A stretch of 64,000 bases of DNA from Yoonia sp035117555 (GTDB taxonomy: Bacteria > Pseudomonadota > Alphaproteobacteria > Rhodobacterales > Rhodobacteraceae), in assembly GCF_035117555.1 (NCBI RefSeq), contig NZ_JAYKPK010000003.1, positions 124,001 to 188,000 on the forward strand. The letters run 5' to 3'. Below the pieces are notes generated by a model that saw nothing but the letters and a program-made list of their open reading frames with translations, was not told the DNA's origin and made no database searches. Of the stretch, positions 25,116 through 33,222 are shown piece by piece. The translations under genes and the position numbers were made by a program. How positions within the stretch are numbered: position 1 is the stretch's first letter; every line of letters starts with the position of its first letter.

Positions 25116-25847
25116 TCAAATACTCGTTCTTTCGGCCAAAGGCCGCACGATTTTGCCGTTTTCAAAGTGAATCCCGCATTCGGTCTTTTCACTGCCCCGC
25201 CACCGGCCTGCGCGCGGGTCTTCGCCTGCGCCAACGCGCGTGGTGCAAGGCCTGCACCCAATCGACGGATAGCCTTGTGCCACCAGCGGATGACGCGGCA
25301 GATCGTGTTTTTCGATATATGTGCGCAGGTCGTCTGTGCCCCAATTCGCGAGCGGGTTGATTTTGATCTTCGCGCCGTCTTTTTCATAAAAAGGCAATGT
25401 TGCGCGTTCGCCGTTCTGATACCGCTTGCGCCCGGTGATCCAGCCGTCGAACCCGTCCAATGCCTGCGCCAAAGGCCGCGCCTTGCGCAGATCACAGCAA
25501 GCATTGGGGTTGGCCTGATGCAGCAAACCGTCCACGTCTTCGCGCAGCACATCGTTGCGGTTGGGCGTGATCACCCGCAGATCGGTCAGGCCAAGGTGAA
25601 AGGCGACGCGCCGCTGATATTCGAGCGTTTCGGCAAACAGCATTTCGGTATCGAGAAAGATCACCGGCAGGTGCCGGTCGATCTGGGCGGCCATATGCAA
25701 CAGAACAACGCTTTCCGCGCCAAAGGATGACACCATCGCCAGACGCCCCAATTGCGGGTCATGCAGCGCGTTGCGCAGGATTGTCGCGGCGTCGGATTGC
25801 TCCTGCACCGCCTCGGCCTGCCAGTCTGTGACTTTCTTATGCAGCAT
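25116..25847 (-). CDS. cysH: adenylyl-sulfate/phosphoadenylyl-sulfate reductase
   Basis: CysH reduces activated sulfate to sulfite with thioredoxin or glutaredoxin. The 243-residue protein has SFGAESVVLLHM near residue 40, the catalytic Cys in ECGIHFENG at the C-terminus, and two further Cys pairs, ACCDLRK and GCRPCTTR. These four Cys bind a [4Fe-4S] cluster in enzymes that prefer APS over PAPS, so an APS reductase activity is expected. Its start overlaps the end of cysI by 11 bases, showing tight coupling. AGGATAAAGC precedes the ATG. Confidence 0.93.
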   Translation of the reverse strand: MLHKKVTDWQAEAVQEQSDAATILRNALHDPQLGRLAMVSSFGAESVVLLHMAAQIDRHLPVIFLDTEMLFAETLEYQRRVAFHLGLTDLRVITPNRNDVLREDVDGLLHQANPNACCDLRKARPLAQALDGFDGWITGRKRYQNGERATLPFYEKDGAKIKINPLANWGTDDLRTYIEKHDLPRHPLVAQGYPSIGCRPCTTRVGAGEDPRAGRWRGSEKTECGIHFENGKIVRPLAERTSI

Positions 25848-27507
25848 CGGCTTTATCCTCGCTTGGGTAAAGAATGGTTTTGAACGGGGTCAGACCCAGA
25901 CGGCGATAGGTCTGCAAGAACGTCTCTTTCTTGCTGGCGCGCAGGTCGAGATAGCCTGTCACCAGCCGTTCAATCGCAGGCACGATCTCTTCTGCGCTGA
26001 AACCGGGGCCAGCACGTTCGCCGATTGTCGTGGTCTGTGTCCCGTCACCGCCCAGCGTGATCTGGTAGTTTTCCACACCCGCACGGTCGAGGCCCAGAAT
26101 GCCGATATGGCCGACGTGGTGATGCCCGCAGGCATTGATGCAGCCGGAAATCTTGATCTTCAGCGGGCCGACGTCATGTTCGATCTTCAATTCATCGAAC
26201 CGCGTGGCGATCTGCTGCGCGATGGGGATCGACCGCGCCGTTGCCAGCGCGCAATAATCCATGCCGGGGCAGGCGATGATATCGGACGCCAGCCCGATAT
26301 TTGCCGTCGCCAGTTCGGCCTTGCGCAGCGCCGCATAAATGGCGGGAAGGTCGGATTGATGCACATGCGGCAGGATCACGTTCTGTTCGTGGCTGATCCG
26401 CAATTCGCCGTGGCCGTATTGCTCGGCCAGATCGGCCATCACACGCATCTGGTCGGATGTCGCATCGCCGGGCGTCGCGCCATGTTTCTTGATGCTGATC
26501 GACACGATGGCGTAGCCCGGTGCCTTATGCGCGGTCAGGTTGGTGTCGGTCCATGACCTGAAGGCAGGATTGGCCAGACGTGCAGCCTCATACCCATCAC
26601 TGGATTTGGTCACAAAGGCGGGCGGGGCAAAGGATTTTTCAATCTCTGCCAGCAATTCCTGATCATAGCCGTTGAACCCTTCGCGGATCGCGACAAACCG
26701 TTCTTCAACCAGATCGCGTATCGTCTCGATCCCGTTTTCATGCAGGGTGATCTTGATCCGGGCTTTGTATTTATTGTCGCGGCGGCCCAGCAGGTTATAG
26801 ACGCTGACGATGGCTTCGACATAGGCGAGAAGGTCCGACTTGGACACAAACTCGCGCAGCACCTTGCCGACCATCGGCGTGCGGCCAAGGCCACCGCCGA
26901 CGATGACCTGATAGCCGATTTCACCCGCGTCATTGCGCACGACGACCAGACCGATGTCATGGGCGCGGGTCACGGCGCGATCCTCGGCCGCACCTGTCAC
27001 CGCGATCTTGAACTTGCGCGGCAGGAACTGGAATTCGGGATGATCGGTGGACCATTGGCGCAGCAATTCAGCGATGGCGCGGGGGTCCTCGATCTCATCC
27101 GCGGCGGCACCGGCGAAATGGTCGGCGGTCACGTTGCGGATCGTGTTGCCGCTGGTCTGGATCGCATGCATGCCGACATCGGCCAAAGCCTCCAGCATAT
27201 CCGGCACATCGCCGAGTTTCGGCCAGTTATACTGGATGTTCTGGCGCGTGGTAAAATGGCCATAGCCTTTGTCCCAACGGTCCGCGATCATGGCGAGCTG
27301 GCGCATCTGTGCCGGGTTCAGTGTGCCATAAGGCACCGCGACCCGCAGCATATAGGCGTGGAGTTGCAGATAAAGGCCATTCATCAGGCGCAGGGGCTTG
27401 AATTCATCCTCGGTCAGGGAGCCGTCAATGCGGCGTTCTACCTGCCCACGGAATTGCGCGACGCGGGTGCGTACGAAGGTTTCGTCAAAGTCGTTATAGA
27501 TATACAT
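25837..27507 (-). CDS. cysI: sulfite reductase hemoprotein (nitrite/sulfite reductase family)
   Basis: A 556-residue siroheme/[4Fe-4S] enzyme that reduces sulfite to sulfide with six electrons. Two half-repeats of the family are seen, with TTRQNIQYNWPKLGD and the C-terminal cluster cysteines in CPGMDYCALATARS and SGCINACGHHHVGHIGILG. Its length and the lack of an NADPH flavoprotein (cysJ) nearby suggest ferredoxin as donor. Context (cysG before, cysH after) favours sulfite over nitrite. GGAAAGAAA precedes the ATG. Between it and the upstream DUF2849 gene lies a pair of palindromic repeats. Confidence 0.93.
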   Translation of the reverse strand: MYIYNDFDETFVRTRVAQFRGQVERRIDGSLTEDEFKPLRLMNGLYLQLHAYMLRVAVPYGTLNPAQMRQLAMIADRWDKGYGHFTTRQNIQYNWPKLGDVPDMLEALADVGMHAIQTSGNTIRNVTADHFAGAAADEIEDPRAIAELLRQWSTDHPEFQFLPRKFKIAVTGAAEDRAVTRAHDIGLVVVRNDAGEIGYQVIVGGGLGRTPMVGKVLREFVSKSDLLAYVEAIVSVYNLLGRRDNKYKARIKITLHENGIETIRDLVEERFVAIREGFNGYDQELLAEIEKSFAPPAFVTKSSDGYEAARLANPAFRSWTDTNLTAHKAPGYAIVSISIKKHGATPGDATSDQMRVMADLAEQYGHGELRISHEQNVILPHVHQSDLPAIYAALRKAELATANIGLASDIIACPGMDYCALATARSIPIAQQIATRFDELKIEHDVGPLKIKISGCINACGHHHVGHIGILGLDRAGVENYQITLGGDGTQTTTIGERAGPGFSAEEIVPAIERLVTGYLDLRASKKETFLQTYRRLGLTPFKTILYPSEDKADAA

Positions 27508-27525
27508 AGGTTTCTTTCCGTCGCA

Positions 27526-27582
27526 TCCCGGACTTGATCCGGGACCTTTGTCTGGCGTGGAGGTCCCGGATCAGGTCCGGGA
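27526..27582. repeat. pair of TCCCGGA-N5-TCCGGGA palindromes
   Basis: Two 19-bp units, TCCCGGACTTGATCCGGGA (27526-27544) and TCCCGGATCAGGTCCGGGA (27564-27582), are inverted copies of each other with one mismatch and 19 bp between. Each is a palindrome, so the RNA can fold into two small hairpins or one large one. The second copy provides the last codons and the TGA stop of the DUF2849 gene. Similar palindromes are dispersed in many alphaproteobacterial genomes. Confidence 0.7.
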
Positions 27583-27879
27583 CTGCGTTTCAACTTGTTT
27601 GCCGTGCGGATAATTGGACGGGCCGGTGGTGCGGAACGCCTCGCGGAAATGCACGGGCTCCGGGCCATCATCACCCATGCGGGCATCGGCCAGATAGGGA
27701 CCGGCAATTTCCGACGCCCGCGCGCGCGCCTGCAACAGGCGCAGATCGGCATGGGCCTCGTCCGTGATCAGTTCCGCCTCGGACATCAGCGGCGACCAGC
27801 GGTCATCCTCGGTCAGCCAGACGGCATCGCCTGCCAGCAGCGCATTGGCGGTGACGACTTTGGGGGTGAAACGGGGCAT
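27571..27879 (-). CDS. DUF2849 protein of the cys operon
   Basis: A 102-residue soluble protein starting MPRFTPKVVTANALLAGDAVWLTED, with the GDAVWL segment typical of DUF2849. The family almost always sits between cysG and cysI in Rhodobacterales and Rhizobiales; its role is unknown. The ATG overlaps the cysG stop by one base and has no ribosome binding site of its own, so it is likely translated by coupling. The last three residues and stop come from a palindromic repeat, so the C-terminus may have been altered by repeat insertion. Confidence 0.85.
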   Translation of the reverse strand: MPRFTPKVVTANALLAGDAVWLTEDDRWSPLMSEAELITDEAHADLRLLQARARASEIAGPYLADARMGDDGPEPVHFREAFRTTGPSNYPHGKQVETQSRT

Positions 27880-29270
27880 TATGCGAATTCCTTGATCTGG
27901 GTGGCCGCTGCCGCCGCATCGCGCGGGGCAAGACCGTAGAAGGTAACAACAGGGCCGGTCAGCGCGGCGCGGGTCAATGTGGGTTCGAGTTCCGCCAGAC
28001 AGGTCGCGATCACACGCTGATCTGCTCGGCTTACGTTTTCGATGATCGTCACCGGTGTTGCCGGATCGGCGCCATGCATCAGCAGACGGCCCTGGATGAA
28101 ACGGGCGGCTTTCTTACCCATATAGATGGCGGCAACTTCACCCGGCGTGGCTAGCGCGCGCCAGTCGTGATCGGCGTAACCTTTGGTATCATGGCCAGTG
28201 ATGAACCGGACCGAGGAATTACGTCCCCGCTTGGTTAGGCTCTGCCCGATGCCGGCGACTGCAGCCGACGCGGCAGTGATCCCCGGCACGATAGTATAGG
28301 AAATACCTGCGTCACTTATCGCTTCGATTTCTTCATCCAAGCGGCCAAACACGGTTGGATCGCCAGCCTTGAGCCGCACCACATGATGCCCGTCCAGCGC
28401 ATGTTGCACGATCAGCGCATTGATATCTTCCTGCGCCATCGCACGGCCAAAACCCTGTTTGCCCGCATCAATGATAATCGCCTCACGCCGCGCCAGTTCC
28501 AGTATCTCGCCTGTGACGAGATTGTCGTGGATCACCACATCGGCCTTATCCAGCGCCTTGCGCGCCTTGAGCGTCAGCAGTTCGGGATCACCGGGGCCAG
28601 CGCCGACCAGATCGACATGTCCCGCCTTGGCGCGCGCTGTGATGTGGTCATCCAACAGGCTTTCCAAAGCGGTGATCACGCCAACCGTGCCTTGATCAGA
28701 CATCGCCTTTGGCCCACGCTGAAAATAGAAATCAGCCCAGAAATCGCGCCGTTTGCGGCCCATCGGCAGCACATCGACCGCATGGCGGAAGGTCTTGCCG
28801 ATCCGCGCGAGGATACCAAGCGACACCGGCAACCGCGCCTCGATATCCGCCTTGATCGCGCGGGCGAGGACGGGGGCGGCACCTTCGGTCCCGATGGCCA
28901 CGACCACAGGGTCGCGATCCACGATGGCGGGGGTGATGAACTGGCTGTCCGCCAGATTATCGACGATATTGACCAAAGCCCCATCGGCATGCGCGATGGC
29001 CGCAACGCGGGCATCCTCGGCGTCATCCTCATTGGCGGCATAAAACAGCGCAGCGCAAAGCGTATCGCCCGGTTCCATCGCACGCGCGATCACGCGCAAT
29101 TTGCCTGCGGCGCGCCACGCGTCAATCTCGGGCGCGACTTCGGCGGCGATCACGGTCAGATGCGCCTCTGTCTTCATCAACAGGCGCAGCTTGGCCAAGG
29201 CGGCATCGCCACCACCGGACAGAACGATCCGACGACCGGCGACGGCAAGGAAGATGGGAAAGTGCTGCAT
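27879..29270 (-). CDS. cysG: siroheme synthase CysG
   Basis: A 463-residue bifunctional or trifunctional enzyme making siroheme from uroporphyrinogen III, the cofactor of the sulfite reductase encoded two genes downstream. The N-terminal precorrin-2 dehydrogenase/ferrochelatase domain has the NAD-binding VLSGGGDAALAKLR. The C-terminal methyltransferase domain has VDLVGAGPGDPELLTLKA and VVRLKAGDPTVFGR. It is the first gene of the minus-strand series; an Lrp/AsnC regulator is divergent from it. GGA lies six bases before the ATG. Confidence 0.94.
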   Translation of the reverse strand: MQHFPIFLAVAGRRIVLSGGGDAALAKLRLLMKTEAHLTVIAAEVAPEIDAWRAAGKLRVIARAMEPGDTLCAALFYAANEDDAEDARVAAIAHADGALVNIVDNLADSQFITPAIVDRDPVVVAIGTEGAAPVLARAIKADIEARLPVSLGILARIGKTFRHAVDVLPMGRKRRDFWADFYFQRGPKAMSDQGTVGVITALESLLDDHITARAKAGHVDLVGAGPGDPELLTLKARKALDKADVVIHDNLVTGEILELARREAIIIDAGKQGFGRAMAQEDINALIVQHALDGHHVVRLKAGDPTVFGRLDEEIEAISDAGISYTIVPGITAASAAVAGIGQSLTKRGRNSSVRFITGHDTKGYADHDWRALATPGEVAAIYMGKKAARFIQGRLLMHGADPATPVTIIENVSRADQRVIATCLAELEPTLTRAALTGPVVTFYGLAPRDAAAAATQIKEFA

Positions 29271-29406
29271 AGTGCGTCCTTCGATTTCTTGCCTTCAACA
29301 TAGAACATTATCCTGCTATTTGCTGCCCCCAGGCGTCACTAAAGGACATTCGTTCTGCGAGACGTGAAATTTGGACCATGCGTCCTGCAAAAACGGAGAA
29401 ACAGGA

Positions 29407-29868
29407 ATGGCCTTGCGGATCGACGCGACAGACCGGAAAATTTTGGCGGCTTTGCAGGCAGATGCAGCCCAGTCGCTCGATGATATCGCCAAGGCAGTCG
29501 GGTCCTCTAAAACCCCTGTCTGGAACCGAATCCGCAAGCTGCGAGAGGCAGGCGTGATCGGCCAGCAGACGGTGATTCTGGATGCTGAAAAACTGGGATT
29601 CGAGGCCTGTTTTTTCGTCCTGATCCGCACATCCGAACATGACAAGGACTGGCAGGCGCGGTTCCTTGCGGCGCTGAAATCCCGGCCCGAGGTGCAGGAG
29701 GCGCACCGTCTGGCGGGTGATATCGACTACATCCTCAAGGTCCGGGTCAAGAATGCGCGCGCCTATGACACGTTCTATCAGGCGCTGATATCAGAGGTGA
29801 AAGTGCATAATGTGACGGCCTTGCTGTCGATGGAGGAGATCAAATCCACCGTGGCGCTGCCGCTTTGA
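29407..29868 (+). CDS. Lrp/AsnC-family transcriptional regulator
   Basis: A 153-residue regulator. Residues 4-60 are the winged helix-turn-helix (ATDRKILAALQADAAQSLDDIAKAVGSSKTPVWNRIRKLREAGVI); the rest is the RAM ligand-binding domain (EVQEAHRLAGDIDYILKVRV). It is divergent from cysG with a 136-bp shared region and is the obvious candidate regulator of the cys operon, perhaps sensing a sulfur compound or amino acid; this is inference from position. The start MALRIDATD has GGAGAAACAGG upstream; a Met 12 codons earlier is possible but less like the family. Confidence 0.9.
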   Translation: MALRIDATDRKILAALQADAAQSLDDIAKAVGSSKTPVWNRIRKLREAGVIGQQTVILDAEKLGFEACFFVLIRTSEHDKDWQARFLAALKSRPEVQEAHRLAGDIDYILKVRVKNARAYDTFYQALISEVKVHNVTALLSMEEIKSTVALPL

Positions 29869-30008
29869 CGGCGTGAAAATGCCGAAGAAATCGCCGGGTC
29901 CAGCGGTTCTTCGCGCAGGGTTTTGCACAAGGCTAATCGAGGTCTTAGGTGTTTGCTGACCGCGCAAAAGACCGCGTGGCAAACATGAACCAACCTAAGG
30001 AGATCGAC

Positions 30009-30398
30009 ATGACACGTATCACCCAGATCAGCGCGATTGCCGTTGCAGCCCTGTTTGCAGCAGCCCCTGTCACCGTGATGGCACAGGCCGAACCCGCCAC
30101 GCCACCTGTCACGCAAGAGACCGCACCGATGGCCCAAGAGGTGAGCAGCGCCGAGATCGACGCCTTTGCCACCGCCTATGAAGATGTGATCGCGATCGAT
30201 GCGGAATATGCGCCGCAATTGGAGCAGGAAACCGATCCGCAGGCCCAGCAGTTGTTGCTGGAAGAGGCCCAGATCGAAAAGGCCAGCGTGGTTGAGGCCG
30301 TCGATGGGATCACCGTTGATCGCTATGTCGAAATCCTGACCATGGCGCAGGCTGACCCTGAACTGACCGCGCAGATCGTGGAACGTCTGGAGCAGTAA
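30009..30398 (+). CDS. exported DUF4168 protein
   Basis: A 129-residue protein with a signal peptide (MTRITQISAIAVAALFAAAPVTVMA|QA). The mature part is acidic and helical (VSSAEIDAFATAYEDVIAIDAEYAPQL, then ITVDRYVEILTMAQADPELTAQIVERL), the pattern of DUF4168, periplasmic proteins of unknown function. AAGGAG eight bases before the ATG sets the start over an upstream in-frame Met. A strong terminator follows, so it is transcribed alone. Confidence 0.85.
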   Translation: MTRITQISAIAVAALFAAAPVTVMAQAEPATPPVTQETAPMAQEVSSAEIDAFATAYEDVIAIDAEYAPQLEQETDPQAQQLLLEEAQIEKASVVEAVDGITVDRYVEILTMAQADPELTAQIVERLEQ

Positions 30399-30416
30399 GC
30401 CCCCCCTAGAATGACC

Positions 30417-30452
30417 AAAGCCCGCCATGGTTTGACCATGGCGGGCTTTTTT
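30417..30452 (+). terminator. rho-independent terminator, usable from both sides
   Basis: AAAGCCCGCCATGG and CCATGGCGGGCTTTTTT form an 11-bp stem with a short loop and flanking A and T tracts, between the convergent DUF4168 gene and the next minus-strand gene. Confidence 0.9.
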
Positions 30453-30469
30453 GCGCCTTGTGGCACATA

Positions 30470-30883
30470 TCAGGGCAGGGTGGCGTCAAATTCCACCACA
30501 TGACGATCATCAATGGTCGATGGCGTCACTGCGATTTTGGCATTGTTGATGCCGGGGCCGGAAAATTCGATCACGTTTTCCAGCGTTTCAACCTCGGCCG
30601 CGACAATCGTATAGCCGGCCTCGCGCAGGTCATCTTCCCAATCATCGATCAGCGCATCGACATCGGTCGCGGTGCTGAACGAAAACATCCGCAAGGATGA
30701 CCCGATGGCGCGGTCGGTCAGAACCTCGATATCTTCGGGCATGACCAGCACTTCGGGCACCCAGCTTTGCGGGACCTCGTCATCCTGGGCGGCAACAAAG
30801 GTCGCAGATGTCACAAAGGCCGCTGCCAGACAGGTCAGCAGGGCAGGGGCGCGGGTCGCGAAGGCGAGCGTTTTTGTTTTCAT
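30470..30883 (-). CDS. exported protein of unknown function
   Basis: A 137-residue protein with a signal peptide (ATRAPALLTCLAAAFVTSATFVAA|QDD). The mature part (PEDIEVLTDRAIGSSLRMFSFST, then DVDALIDDWEDDLREAGYTIV) alternates strand and helix and looks like a small alpha/beta periplasmic domain. I do not recognise a family. The start with MKTKTLAF is preferred because it gives a clean signal peptide; earlier in-frame Met codons give a longer N-terminus. It faces the DUF4168 gene across a shared terminator and lies 55 bp downstream of the P450 gene on the same strand. Confidence 0.7.
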   Translation of the reverse strand: MKTKTLAFATRAPALLTCLAAAFVTSATFVAAQDDEVPQSWVPEVLVMPEDIEVLTDRAIGSSLRMFSFSTATDVDALIDDWEDDLREAGYTIVAAEVETLENVIEFSGPGINNAKIAVTPSTIDDRHVVEFDATLP

Positions 30884-30938
30884 GGCTTTGAAATAGGACA
30901 TACCCTGCGATTTGACAACGCAAACCAATGTAAATTGA

Positions 30939-32117
30939 TCATGATCCCGCCGAACCCGTTGTGACCATGAGCCGGGTCAGCCCATGGAAATGATAGACAT
31001 CGCCATATTGCGGCGCGGCGGCCAGGGCGAGATCGGGGCAACGTGCGAACAGCACCTCCAGCGCGATCTTCAGCTCAAGCCGGGCCAGCGGCGCACCGAC
31101 GCAAAAATGAATGCCACCGCCAAAGCTGGTGTTCTGCGGTCCCTTGCGGGCGGGATCGAATGTCGCCGGGTCAGCGTAAACCGCAGGATCGCGGTTCGCG
31201 GCCCCCAACAGACAGGCGATCTGGTCGCCGCGTTTGAAGTTTTGCCCGCAAATTTCCACATCTTCATAGACCCAGCGGGTGAACATATGAAGCGGTGGGT
31301 CATGGCGGATGATTTCCTCAACGCTTGCATCGCTGATGTCGCGGATATTCTGTTCCAGCAAAGTCTTGGTGCCATTGCCAAGGGTATGCACCGTCGCCTC
31401 GTGTCCGGCATTCAGCAGCAGGATACAGGTGGTGATCAACTCATCCGTGGTCAGTTTTTCGCCGTCTTCTTCTGCCGCGATCAGGGTCGAGATCAGGTCT
31501 TCGGCAGGTGTCTTGCGCCGGATGGCGATATAGCCACGCATGAAATCGGCAAATTCGGCAGAGGCCGTGATGGCAGCCGCTTCAATCTCGGGCGTGCGGC
31601 GGGCCTGATACATCGCCACCATCGCATTGGACCAGCGCAAAAGATCATCGGCACGATCCTCTGGCACACCCAACAGCCGCGCGATGGTGATCACCGGCAC
31701 AGGTTGCGCATAGGCGGTCAGCAGATCGAAAGGCTCTGTTGGGAAACGATCGACCAGATCGTTGCACAGCTGCGTGATCTGTGGGGCAAGAGCGGCAATT
31801 GTGCGGCTGGTAAAGGCGCGCAGCACCAGACCGCGCAGGCGGGTATGGCGCGGCGGTTCGAGTTCTAGCATCGAATGCGCCTCGATATCGTAGAACGGAC
31901 GCAGCGTATCAGGGATCTCTGGTGCCAGTTCGGGCGGGCATTCGCGCCCCATGCGCCGGTCGCGCAAAACGGCATGCACGGCCTTGTGCGAGACGGCGCA
32001 GGCCATGGCATATTCATCCCACCAGAAGAAATCGCCCGCCGCACGCGAGCTGTCGTAAAACGGATAGGGATTTTGAATAAAAACCGGGTCGGTCGGGGAT
32101 TGTTGATATCTCTGCAT
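30939..32117 (-). CDS. cytochrome P450
   Basis: A 392-residue soluble bacterial P450. The heme-binding loop FGGGIHFCVGAPLARLE holds the axial Cys, the I-helix has LNAGHEATVHTLG, and the K-helix has the ExxR motif in EEIIRHDPP. The protein starts MQRYQQSPTDPVFIQNPYPFYD, normal for the family; 65 upstream in-frame codons are not conserved in character. No ferredoxin or reductase gene is adjacent. The substrate is unknown. A gene for a B12/heme-binding regulator is divergent, 210 bp away. Confidence 0.93.
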   Translation of the reverse strand: MQRYQQSPTDPVFIQNPYPFYDSSRAAGDFFWWDEYAMACAVSHKAVHAVLRDRRMGRECPPELAPEIPDTLRPFYDIEAHSMLELEPPRHTRLRGLVLRAFTSRTIAALAPQITQLCNDLVDRFPTEPFDLLTAYAQPVPVITIARLLGVPEDRADDLLRWSNAMVAMYQARRTPEIEAAAITASAEFADFMRGYIAIRRKTPAEDLISTLIAAEEDGEKLTTDELITTCILLLNAGHEATVHTLGNGTKTLLEQNIRDISDASVEEIIRHDPPLHMFTRWVYEDVEICGQNFKRGDQIACLLGAANRDPAVYADPATFDPARKGPQNTSFGGGIHFCVGAPLARLELKIALEVLFARCPDLALAAAPQYGDVYHFHGLTRLMVTTGSAGS

Positions 32118-32327
32118 GGCGCAGATGTGCCGTGCCTGTCGGGCTGATGCAAGAGGATGTTCGCTGCCTTTGTGGTGGCGCGCGCGCCGTTCCATCACAA
32201 TACCGCGACGTTCTGACGCACGGTAAAGTAGTCTCCCTATGTTACGCTGCATGCAGTTGGATACCGCAGATGACCCGGGAAAGAGTCGCTTAATCGGTGC
32301 CTGATCAGCCAACAGGGAGGGGTGTTC

Positions 32328-33158
32328 ATGGCAAAGTTGTCAATGAACGAAGACATTTTCGACCGTTCCGCCTATGAACACGCAAATCGCCAGATGCGAT
32401 TGGTCGGACAGGAAATGGCACAGGATGCCGTATCGGTTCTGGCGCGCGAAGTGGTCAGGCGGCTCGCATTCCGGATGCCACGCACGGAAAAGACCGAAAA
32501 TCTCCCCACGGCCACCGAGATTGACCTTCTCTGCGCCGCATTGCTGTCTGCAGATGACAAGGCTGCGGATCAATTCATCCTTGCTGCACGGCGCGACGGC
32601 GTGCAACCCGGTGCCATCAGCCGCGGCTATGTCGCCGGGGCGGCCCGCCAGCTGGGTGAAATGTGGGATGATGACCGGATTTCATTCATCGATGTGACGC
32701 TGGCCTGCGGTAAACTTTACGGCATTATCCGTGGTTTACGCCATGTTCTTGCACCGACGCTGGTCGAAGGCCGCGAAAGCCGCCCGGCGCTGTTCGCGTT
32801 GGTGCCGGGCGAGACACATACGCTCGGGATCGAAATCGCGACCGACCATTTCCGCCGCGATGGCTGGGAAGTGGATATGCTGATTGGCCTCGACCACGAC
32901 AGCTTGTTGAACGAGGCGGACCGGCGGCATTATCAGGCCATCGTGCTGGTCGCCAATTCCGACCGCATGCTGGAACCGCTGACACGGTTGAGCCTTGCTC
33001 TGCGCATCACCCAGCCTTTGGCGCATCTGGTTGTGGCAGGCAGTATTCAGGATCATTACCCCGATATCCTGCATCTGGTCGGGGCCGAGGCGGTGATGTC
33101 CGATCTGGACTCCGCAATCGGCACGTTGCACGAGGTTCTGGGCGACAAGCCCGTCTAA
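32328..33158 (+). CDS. B12/heme-binding (SCHIC-type) regulator, PpaA/AerR-like
   Basis: A 276-residue soluble protein. The first half is helical (TEIDLLCAALLSADDKAADQFILAARRDGVQPGAISRGYVAGAARQLGEMW), as in the helical domain of cobalamin-dependent regulators. The second half is a B12-binding Rossmann-like fold: LVPGETHTLGIEIATDHFRRDGWEVDMLIG, with His164 in the HxxG position of the DxHxxG motif, the first Asp replaced by Glu. PpaA/AerR proteins of purple bacteria use such domains to bind cobalamin or heme and control photosystem genes; no photosynthesis gene is near. GGGAGGGG precedes the ATG; an in-frame GTG two codons earlier is less likely. Confidence 0.75.
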   Translation: MAKLSMNEDIFDRSAYEHANRQMRLVGQEMAQDAVSVLAREVVRRLAFRMPRTEKTENLPTATEIDLLCAALLSADDKAADQFILAARRDGVQPGAISRGYVAGAARQLGEMWDDDRISFIDVTLACGKLYGIIRGLRHVLAPTLVEGRESRPALFALVPGETHTLGIEIATDHFRRDGWEVDMLIGLDHDSLLNEADRRHYQAIVLVANSDRMLEPLTRLSLALRITQPLAHLVVAGSIQDHYPDILHLVGAEAVMSDLDSAIGTLHEVLGDKPV

Positions 33159-33188
33159 GGGTCGCATTTTCCTGCGGAAAACACGATG

Positions 33189-33220
33189 CCTCCGGCGGGG
33201 ATATTTGGGCTCGGAAGATG
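33189..33220. repeat. dispersed repeat copy C
   Basis: This 32-bp element begins CCTCCGGCGGGGATATTTGG and ends CTCGGAAGATG. It is the inverted counterpart of 9254-9285, between the convergent 3' ends of the B12/heme-binding regulator gene and tpiA. Confidence 0.7.
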
Positions 33221-33222
33221 GG

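Noticed and set aside
24668..25552. A 294-codon open frame covering the DUF934 gene and much of cysH
   Set aside because: Only its last 136 codons, from MSIIVTDTG, look like DUF934; the earlier part is another frame of cysH.
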